Source of the DNA: Nonomuraea indica
GTDB taxonomy: Bacteria; Actinomycetota; Actinomycetes; Streptosporangiales; Streptosporangiaceae
Direction of reading: 5' to 3'
Length of the DNA stretch: 64,000 nucleotides
Assembly (NCBI RefSeq): GCF_002850745.1
Contig: NZ_KZ559471.1
Span: 62,001 to 126,000, forward strand
Positions 58,420-64,000 of this stretch are shown here, in pieces. The position numbers and the translations under genes were made by a program. Position 1 is the stretch's first letter, and the number at the start of each line of letters is the position of its first letter. The notes under the pieces are model-generated. The model worked only from the letters and a program-made list of their open reading frames with translations. It did no database searches and was not told the origin of the DNA.

Positions 58420-58953
58420 ATGGAACAACTCGCACGAGTCTGGTGGATGGTCCTGATCCGAGGGATCGCCGCGATCATCTTCGGCATCCTCGCGCTCATC
58501 TGGCCGGCGATCACGCTCTACGTACTGGTGATCTTCTTCGGCGCGTACGCGCTGGTGCACGGCTTCTTCACGCTGTTCTCCGGGTTCCGTCACGACGCCA
58601 AGTCGCGGGCCTGGCTGATCATCTCCGGGATCGTCAGCATCCTGGCGGGCATCATCGCGCTCGTCTGGCCGGGCATCACGTCGCTGGCCCTGCTCTACGT
58701 GGTGGCGTTCTGGGCCATCGTCACCGGCATCTCGGAGATCGTGGCCGGCATCCAGATGCGCAAGGTCATCGAGAACGAGTGGGCGCTCATCCTGGGCGGC
58801 GCGCTGTCGGTCATCTTCGGCGTTCTTCTGCTGATCTGGCCGGGCGCGGGCCTGCTCACGCTCGTCTGGCTGGTCGGCGTCTTCGCCATCCTGTACGGCC
58901 TGGCGACGGTCGTCCTGTCGTTCAGATTGAAGAAGCTTGCGCCGCAGCACTAA
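58420..58953 (+). CDS. HdeD/DUF308 family membrane protein
   Basis: 177 aa with six short hydrophobic helices arranged in pairs (IRGIAAIIFGILALIWPAITL; AWLIISGIVSILAGIIALVWPGITS; ILGGALSVIFGVLLLIWPGAGL). The thrice repeated G-I-(I/L)-A-L-(I/V)-W-P-G motif is the HdeD/DUF308 signature. E. coli HdeD gives acid resistance at high density; the role here is unknown. It is 67 bp after hemolysin III, a second membrane-stress gene, so they may be co-transcribed. Confidence 0.9.
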   Translation: MEQLARVWWMVLIRGIAAIIFGILALIWPAITLYVLVIFFGAYALVHGFFTLFSGFRHDAKSRAWLIISGIVSILAGIIALVWPGITSLALLYVVAFWAIVTGISEIVAGIQMRKVIENEWALILGGALSVIFGVLLLIWPGAGLLTLVWLVGVFAILYGLATVVLSFRLKKLAPQH

Positions 58954-58954
58954 A

Positions 58955-58973
58955 ATCCGGAAATTTTCCGGAT
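58955..58973. promoter_or_regulatory. 19-bp palindrome upstream of lat
   Basis: ATCCGGAAATTTTCCGGAT is a perfect inverted repeat of ATCCGGAAA around one base. It starts one base after the HdeD-like stop codon and lies 54 bp before the lat start. It could be an operator or a short terminator hairpin. Confidence 0.55.
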
Positions 58974-59027
58974 GAAAGCCGGTTAAGGTGGGGAACGTAT
59001 GCCGTGTCGGCTCAACGTGGAGGACAC

Positions 59028-60299
59028 ATGGACGTACACGCCCGCCTCGCCCGGCACCTGCTCGTCGACGGCTACCGGCTCGTGCTCGATCTGGAGCGCA
59101 GTCAGGGCTCCTGGCTCGTCGACGCCCGTGACGGCCGCCGCTACCTCGACTTCTACACGTTCTTCGCCTCCGCGCCGCTCGGCGTGAACCCGCCCTTCTC
59201 CCCGCAGACCACCGAGTTGCTCGGCCGGGTCGCGCGCAACAAGCCCGCCAACCCCGACATGTACACCGAGCACCTCGCCGACTTCGTCGACACCTTCACC
59301 CGCGTGCTCGGCGACCCCGACCTGCCCCACCTGTTCTTCGTCGAGGGCGGCGCGCTGGCCGTGGAGAACGCCCTGAAGACGGCGTTCGACTGGAAGAGCC
59401 GCCGCAACGAGGCCGCCGGCCGCTCGCCCGACCTCGGCACCCGCGTCATGCACCTCACCCGTGCCTTCCACGGCCGCAGCGGCTACACGCTCAGCCTGAC
59501 CAACACCGAGCCCGGCAAGACCGACCGCTTCCCCAAGTTCGACTGGCCGCGCATCGACGTGCCCGCCGTCCACCTCGGCGACGTCGAGGCGGCCGAGGCC
59601 CGCGCGCTGGCGCAGGCGCGGGAGGCGTTCGAGCGCCATCCGCACGACATCGCCTGCTTCATCGCCGAGCCCATCCAGGGCGAGGGCGGCGACAACCACA
59701 TGCGGCCCGAGTTCCTGCAGGCCATGCAGCGCCTGTGCCACGAGCACGACGCGCTGTTCGTGCTGGACGAGGTGCAGACGGGCGGTGGCACGACCGGCAC
59801 CCCGTGGGCCTACCAGCAGCTCGGCCTGGCGCCCGACATCGTGGCGTTCGCCAAGAAGGTGCAGGTCGGCGGGATCATGGCGGGCCGCCGGGTGGACCAG
59901 GTGCCCGACAACGTCTTCCAGGTCAGCGGCCGGATCAACTCCACCTGGGGCGGTGGCCTGGTGGACATGGTCCGCTCGCGCGCGCTCCTGGAGATCATCG
60001 AGCGTGACCGGCTCATCCGGCGCGCCACCGTGCTGGGCGAGCACCTGGTCGAGCGGCTCACCAAGCTGCAGGCCGAACGCCCCGACGTCGTGTCGAGCGT
60101 GCGCGGCCGCGGCCTGATGTGCGCCTTCGACCTGCCCGACCGGGCCGCCCGCGACGCCTTCGTCACCCGGCTGCGGGAGGGGCACGGCGTGCTCGCGCTG
60201 TCCTGCGGCCCCCGCTCGGTCCGGCTGCGCCCGGCGCTCAACATCCCCGACGACGACGTCGACCACGGCCTCGCCGCCATCGCGGCCGCCCTCGGCTGA
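59028..60299 (+). CDS. lat: L-lysine 6-transaminase
   Basis: 423 aa from ATG 59028 (GTGGAGGA upstream). Class III PLP aminotransferase with the Lat-specific beginning RLARHLLVDGYRLVLDLERS and DFYTFFASAPLGVNPP. FFVEGGALAVENALKTAFDWK (PLP cup), HLTRAFHGRSGYTLSLTNT, IAEPIQGEGGDNHMRPEFL, FVLDEVQTGGGTTG (Asp to pyridine N), and the Schiff-base Lys in IVAFAKKVQVGGIMAG. It moves the epsilon-amino group of lysine to 2-oxoglutarate, giving 1-piperideine 6-carboxylate. In beta-lactam producers it feeds alpha-aminoadipate; in mycobacteria it is induced in starvation. No beta-lactam genes are present here. Confidence 0.93.
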   Translation: MDVHARLARHLLVDGYRLVLDLERSQGSWLVDARDGRRYLDFYTFFASAPLGVNPPFSPQTTELLGRVARNKPANPDMYTEHLADFVDTFTRVLGDPDLPHLFFVEGGALAVENALKTAFDWKSRRNEAAGRSPDLGTRVMHLTRAFHGRSGYTLSLTNTEPGKTDRFPKFDWPRIDVPAVHLGDVEAAEARALAQAREAFERHPHDIACFIAEPIQGEGGDNHMRPEFLQAMQRLCHEHDALFVLDEVQTGGGTTGTPWAYQQLGLAPDIVAFAKKVQVGGIMAGRRVDQVPDNVFQVSGRINSTWGGGLVDMVRSRALLEIIERDRLIRRATVLGEHLVERLTKLQAERPDVVSSVRGRGLMCAFDLPDRAARDAFVTRLREGHGVLALSCGPRSVRLRPALNIPDDDVDHGLAAIAAALG

Positions 60300-60304
60300 G
60301 TACG

Positions 60305-60341
60305 CGGGAGCCCCCCGGATCGACCCGGAGGGCTCCTCCCG
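60305..60341 (+). terminator. Hairpin after lat
   Basis: GGAGCCC (60307-60313) pairs with GGGCTCC (60330-60336), with CCGG/CCGG pairs further inside. It begins six bases after the lat stop. No T-run follows. The convergent dehydrogenase gene ends 10 bp beyond, so it may serve both transcripts. Confidence 0.6.
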
Positions 60342-60350
60342 TGGCGACGG

Positions 60351-61610
60351 TCAGATCAGCTCGACGTTCGGCCCCCGGCAGCGGTTGCGCGTGTCGAAGA
60401 CGTACGGGCTGGCCTCCTCGACGAGCCGGAAGTCGAAGCGGTCGTGGTCGGTGAGTACCACCACCGCGTCAGCCTCGGCCAGCTCACGGCGCGTGACCTC
60501 GATGATCTCGACGCCCGCCGGCAGCGGGTAGTCCTCCACGTGCGGGTCCGCCGCCCGCACCCGCGCGCCCAGCTTGTGCAGCGACTTGACCACCTCGATG
60601 GCCGGCGACTCACGGCAGTCGCCGGCGTTCTTCTTGTACGCCAGGCCCAGCGTGACCACCCGGCTGCCGTTGACCGGCTTCCCGCGCCGGTTGAGCGCGA
60701 GGACCAGCCGGTGGACGACGTGGTCGGGCATGTGGTCGTTGATGTCGTTGGCGAGCTCCACGAACCGGAAGTTGTGCCCCAGGCTCCGCTTGACCTTCCA
60801 TGACAGGTAGGACGGGTCGATCGGCAGGCAGTGCCCGCCGACGCCGGGCCCCGGCGTGAACCGCATGAACCCGAAGGGCTTGGTGGACGCCGCGTCGATG
60901 GCCTCCCACACGTCGATGCCGAGTTGCCCGGCGAACATCGACAGCTCGTTGACCAGGGCGATGTTGACGTGCCTGAAGGTGTTCTCGAGCAGCTTGCACA
61001 GCTCCGCCACCTGCAGCGAGGAGACCGGCACGACGTGGTCGACGACCTGCTCGTAGAAGGCCCGGATCCGCCGCAGCGACGCCTCGTCGAGGCCCGAGAC
61101 CACCTTCGGGGTGTTCTCCAGCCGCCACACGGGGTTGCCCGGGTCGATCCGCTCGGGGCTGTAGCCGAGCAGGAAGTCCTCCGGCGCGCGCAGCCCCGAC
61201 CCCTCCTCCAGGATCGGCAGGAGGTACTCCTCGGTGGTGCCGGGATAGGTGGTGGACTCCAGGACCACCGTGGCGCCGGGCCGCAGCAGCGGCGCGATGC
61301 ACTGCCCGGCCGAGGCGATGTGCCGGAGGTCGGGGGCGCCCTCGCACAGCGGTGTCGGCACGGTGATGACGCACACGTCGAAGCCGGCGGCGTCGGCGTA
61401 GTCGGTGCTCGCGAGATAGCGCCCGTGGCGCAGGGCGGAGGCCACCTGCTCGTCGCCGATGTCCTCGACGAACGACTCTCCGGCGTTGAGCCGTTTGACG
61501 CGCCACGCGTCGACGTCGATCCCCACGACGTCGAAGCCGGCCTCGACCGCGCGCATCGCCAGCGGCAGGCCGACATAGCCCTGGCCGACGACCACCAGTT
61601 TCTCTCCCAT
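60351..61610 (-). CDS. Nucleotide-sugar dehydrogenase (UDP-ManNAc/UDP-glucose dehydrogenase family)
   Basis: 419 aa from ATG 61610 (MGEKLVVVGQGYVGLPLAMR). NAD-binding GxGxxG at residues about 9-14 (GQGYVG), DVCVITVPTPL, ESTTYPGTTEE, GYSPERIDPGN, and the catalytic Cys in PGPGVGGHCLPIDPSYLSWK near residue 258. GYSPERIDPGN and the motif around the catalytic Cys are those of the WecC/TuaD-like group, oxidising a UDP-hexose(amine) to the uronate for cell-surface glycans. No glycosyltransferases adjoin it. It probably has its promoter in the A+T-rich region 61611-61900. Confidence 0.93.
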   Translation of the reverse strand: MGEKLVVVGQGYVGLPLAMRAVEAGFDVVGIDVDAWRVKRLNAGESFVEDIGDEQVASALRHGRYLASTDYADAAGFDVCVITVPTPLCEGAPDLRHIASAGQCIAPLLRPGATVVLESTTYPGTTEEYLLPILEEGSGLRAPEDFLLGYSPERIDPGNPVWRLENTPKVVSGLDEASLRRIRAFYEQVVDHVVPVSSLQVAELCKLLENTFRHVNIALVNELSMFAGQLGIDVWEAIDAASTKPFGFMRFTPGPGVGGHCLPIDPSYLSWKVKRSLGHNFRFVELANDINDHMPDHVVHRLVLALNRRGKPVNGSRVVTLGLAYKKNAGDCRESPAIEVVKSLHKLGARVRAADPHVEDYPLPAGVEIIEVTRRELAEADAVVVLTDHDRFDFRLVEEASPYVFDTRNRCRGPNVELI

Positions 61611-62001
61611 ATCTGGACCCCCGTCACTTCGAGATGAGATATCACCTGACTGTAGGAGCCGCTCCTTCGCAGACCGCCGATTCGGCGATTGTCTCGGCGT
61701 GTCGCTCTTCACCGGCGATTCGGGACCTTTTTGACTCTTCCGAGTAAGTATTGAGGGAGAGAGTTACCGGGTAAAGTGCGGGCCAATAGCGCATGAGCCC
61801 CGGCTTTTGTTGATCATATAAGCGTTTCGGCGGCCGTCGTATCGCATGTGGCGCTCCCTGATGCCCTAGCGTCTTTCCCGTACGGCTCACCTTTTCGCAA
61901 ATAACCCGACAAATGGCAAAAACCGGACGAGCGCCCGTGAAGACCCCTCATCCCGCCCGATCGCCCGGTCAATCACCAGAAGAAGTAAGGAGTTGTGGCG
62001 C
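61611..62001. promoter_or_regulatory. Divergent intergenic region, A+T-rich
   Basis: About 390 bp separate the nucleotide-sugar dehydrogenase from the large exported protein gene. Patches such as TTGATCATATAAGCG (61808-61822) and TTGACTCTTCCGAG (61731-61744) are unusual for this genome and probably hold promoters of both genes. AAGGAG at 61987-61992 is the ribosome-binding site for 62002. I see no gene. Confidence 0.5.
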
Positions 62002-64000
62002 ATGTTCTCATCACATCGCGATGCGCCCGACCGGGCAGCCGGCGCGTCTCATCGGCACATCATCCCCAAAAGGGGAAAAATCGGCCGTCGCTCGTGGGGG
62101 CGGGCACTGGTCGCCACCGTCCTCACGGCCGGCGCGCTCGTCGCCGCGCCGGGTGGCGCGCGCGCCGCGCAGCCCGTCGACCTCGGTGACGCCGAGCCCT
62201 TCGCGGTCCTGGCCGCCACGTCCGTCAGCAACACCAACCTGACGACCGTCACCGGCAACCTGGGCATCAGCCCCGGCAGCACGCTGACGGGCTTCCCGCC
62301 CGGTGTGGTCAACGGCACCCGGCACCTGGGCAACGCCACCTCGGCCGCGGCCATGGCCGACGCCGAGGCCGTGGACACCGAGCTCGCCGGGCGGGCCACC
62401 ACCGCCACGATCGCCCCCCAGCTGGGCGGCACCACCCGGGGGCCGGGCGTCTACCAGTCGACCAGCGGCGCCTTCTCCCTCAACGGCACCCTCACCCTCG
62501 ACGCCCAGGGAGACCCCGACGCCGTCTTCGTCTTCCGCGCCTCCACCCTGACCGTGGCGCAGGTGGGCAACGTCGCCCTGGTCCGCGGCGCGCAGCCCGA
62601 CAACGTCTTCTGGCAGGTCGGCGGCAACGCGAGCATCGGCATGTTCGCGACGTTCCGCGGCACCGTGCTGGCGCAGGGCTCCATCGCGGTGGCGTGGGGG
62701 GCAGACGTGGACGGGCGCCTGTTCGCCCTCGACAGCTCGATCACCATCACCGGCACCGACGGCACCCCGCACACGCGCATCTCGCTGCCGGACGACCCGC
62801 CGACCACCACCACCCTCACCTCGTCGCCCGACCCCTCGTGGAAGGGCCAGCCGGTCACGCTGACCGCCACGGTGCAGCCGGTGAGCGGCGACGTCGTCCC
62901 GTTCGGCGAGGTGGTGTTCAAGGACGGCTCGCGGGTGCTGGGCTCGGCCTACCACAGCAGCGAAGGGCCGGCGGTGTTCACCACCACGACGCTGCCCGGG
63001 GGGCAGCGCAACCTCACCGCCGTCTACCTCGGCGGCGACACCTTCGACGGCGAGGCGTTGATCCACTTCGCGCCGAGCACCTCGCCCGCGGACTCCCACT
63101 TCGTCGAGGACAGCCTGTGGAACCGGCAGGCCACACCCGCCGTCGTGTCCCAGCCCGACGGCCAGCCGGTCACGCTCGGCGTGAAGTTCCGGTCGGAGAC
63201 GAAGGGCACCGTCTCCGGCGTCCGGTTCTACAAGAGCCCGCAGAACACCGGCACCCACGTCGGGAGCCTGTGGAGCGTCGGCGGTGACCTGCTGGCCACC
63301 GCCACCTTCACCGACGAGACCGCCTCGGGCTGGCAGGAGGTGGCCTTCCCGGTGCCCGTCGAGATCAGCGCGAACACCACCTACGTCGCCTCCTACCACA
63401 CGACCGCGGGGCGCTACTCGATCAACCGGCCGGGCTTCGGCGGGCCCGTCACCAACGGACCGCTCACCGCGCCGTCGAGCGGCGCCGCGGGCGGCAACGG
63501 CGTCTACACCTACGGCGCTGTCAACACCTTCCCCACGCAGACCTACCAGGCCACCAACTACTGGGTCGACGTCGTCTTCCAGCCGTCCGACAGCCTGTGG
63601 AACAAGGCGGCCACGCCCGCCGACCCGTCCAACCCCGACAGCCAGCCCATCACGGTCGGCACGAAGTTCCAGGCGTCGACGGGCGGCAACGTCTACGGCG
63701 TCCGCTTCTACAAGGGGCCGCAGAACACCGGCACCCACGTGGCCAGCCTGTGGAGCGCCACCGGCGACCTGCTCGCGAGCACGCCGTTCGTCCACGAGAC
63801 GGCGACCGGCTGGCAGGAGGTGAATTTCCCGACGCCCGTCCCCATAACCGCCGGCACCACCTATATAGCGGCCTACCACACGACGTCGGGGTTCTACTCG
63901 ACGACGCGGCCGTATTTCACCTCGGCGTACGTCAACAGCCCCCTCACCGCCCTGGCGCATTCGGCCGGCGGAAACGGCGTCTACAGCTACGGCGCGTCGA
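62002..64000 (+). CDS. Large exported ice-binding-like (DUF3494) plus Ig-like and DUF4082 repeat protein, 3' truncated by window
   Basis: 666 codons open to the window edge from ATG 62002 (AAGGAG nine bases upstream). A long signal peptide with a twin-Arg (GRRSWGRALVATVLTAGALV) ends near ARA. Residues about 60-265 are an ice-binding/DUF3494 beta-solenoid (AEPFAVLAATSVSNTNLTTV, GNLGISPGSTLTGFPPG, LTLDAQGDPDAVFVFR). An Ig-like Big domain follows (about 265-355, SWKGQPVTLTATVQPVSGDV). Then come two DUF4082 domains starting DSLWNRQATPA and DSLWNKAATPAD, each with GVRFYK and GTHVxSLWS. DUF3494 proteins bind ice or act as adhesins; DUF4082 occurs in secreted glycan-binding proteins. Surface attachment is the probable job. 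Confidence 0.9.
   Translation, partial: MFSSHRDAPDRAAGASHRHIIPKRGKIGRRSWGRALVATVLTAGALVAAPGGARAAQPVDLGDAEPFAVLAATSVSNTNLTTVTGNLGISPGSTLTGFPPGVVNGTRHLGNATSAAAMADAEAVDTELAGRATTATIAPQLGGTTRGPGVYQSTSGAFSLNGTLTLDAQGDPDAVFVFRASTLTVAQVGNVALVRGAQPDNVFWQVGGNASIGMFATFRGTVLAQGSIAVAWGADVDGRLFALDSSITITGTDGTPHTRISLPDDPPTTTTLTSSPDPSWKGQPVTLTATVQPVSGDVVPFGEVVFKDGSRVLGSAYHSSEGPAVFTTTTLPGGQRNLTAVYLGGDTFDGEALIHFAPSTSPADSHFVEDSLWNRQATPAVVSQPDGQPVTLGVKFRSETKGTVSGVRFYKSPQNTGTHVGSLWSVGGDLLATATFTDETASGWQEVAFPVPVEISANTTYVASYHTTAGRYSINRPGFGGPVTNGPLTAPSSGAAGGNGVYTYGAVNTFPTQTYQATNYWVDVVFQPSDSLWNKAATPADPSNPDSQPITVGTKFQASTGGNVYGVRFYKGPQNTGTHVASLWSATGDLLASTPFVHETATGWQEVNFPTPVPITAGTTYIAAYHTTSGFYSTTRPYFTSAYVNSPLTALAHSAGGNGVYSYGAS

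Noticed and set aside
59028..60299. lat as part of a cephamycin-type beta-lactam cluster
   Set aside because: No pcbAB, pcbC, beta-lactamase or transporter genes of such a cluster adjoin it; neighbours are stress membrane proteins and a sugar dehydrogenase.

Overview
This is a very G+C-rich actinomycete chromosome segment. Gene density, frequent GTG/TTG starts, 4-bp ATGA/GTGA gene overlaps, Tat/Sec exported proteins and families such as CU044_5270, DUF4032, DUF5302 and a c-di-AMP riboswitch fit Streptosporangiaceae (Nonomuraea/Actinomadura-like). That placement is inference; no 16S or marker gene is present. Layout: 1-1621 is the edge of a MoxR ATPase/VWA protein pair. 1734-5281 is a tRNA-Lys-associated island: a decayed tyrosine integrase whose reading frame runs into the tRNA, a DprA-like/ComF-like gene pair, a copied tail of a glycosidase gene joined to a decayed AbiEii-type nucleotidyltransferase, and a small secreted protein. 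5628-9872 holds the parent glycosidase, a GNAT acetyltransferase, an ECF sigma factor with its coupled partner, and an MBL-fold hydrolase. 10002-17904 is a glutamate-type ABC transporter next to a response regulator that overlaps a second solute-binding protein gene, with a divergent hybrid histidine kinase. 18003-21833 has two WXG100-like proteins, YbaB, DUF5302 and a riboswitch-controlled exported protein. 22070-29462 is mixed metabolism: DUF4032, a DUF885 peptidase, an aldolase/TetR/sugar kinase/aminotransferase group, a pterin dehydratase and a SodC-like lipoprotein. The most distinctive part is 29557-41920, a selenium region. A minus-strand operon of five tightly coupled genes (exported glucose/sorbosone dehydrogenase, acyl-CoA dehydrogenase-like flavoprotein, PhnD-like protein, TusA-like/ferritin-like fusion, selD) stands divergent to selA-selB-tRNA-Sec, so the window carries a complete UGA-decoding set. 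Just downstream of tRNA-Sec lies a mau-like operon (unknown protein, MauD-like thioredoxin, Tat-exported Cys-rich protein, polytopic membrane protein, MauE). Its membrane-protein gene has a single in-frame UGA at codon 53, followed by a hairpin that could be a SECIS, and the frame is clean on both sides. This makes it a candidate new selenoprotein and the leading discovery here. 42726-55152 is a GntR-controlled sugar operon (GH42 beta-galactosidase, two-chain glycine dehydrogenase gcvPA/gcvPB, ATP-NAD kinase family protein, SDR, sugar ABC transporter, GH63-like glycosidase); the glycine decarboxylase subunits are unexpected in it. 55234-64000 holds a spermidine-synthase-like protein, a penicillin-binding protein, hemolysin III and HdeD-like membrane proteins, lysine 6-aminotransferase (lat), a nucleotide-sugar dehydrogenase, and the start of a large exported ice-binding-like/DUF4082 protein cut by the window edge.
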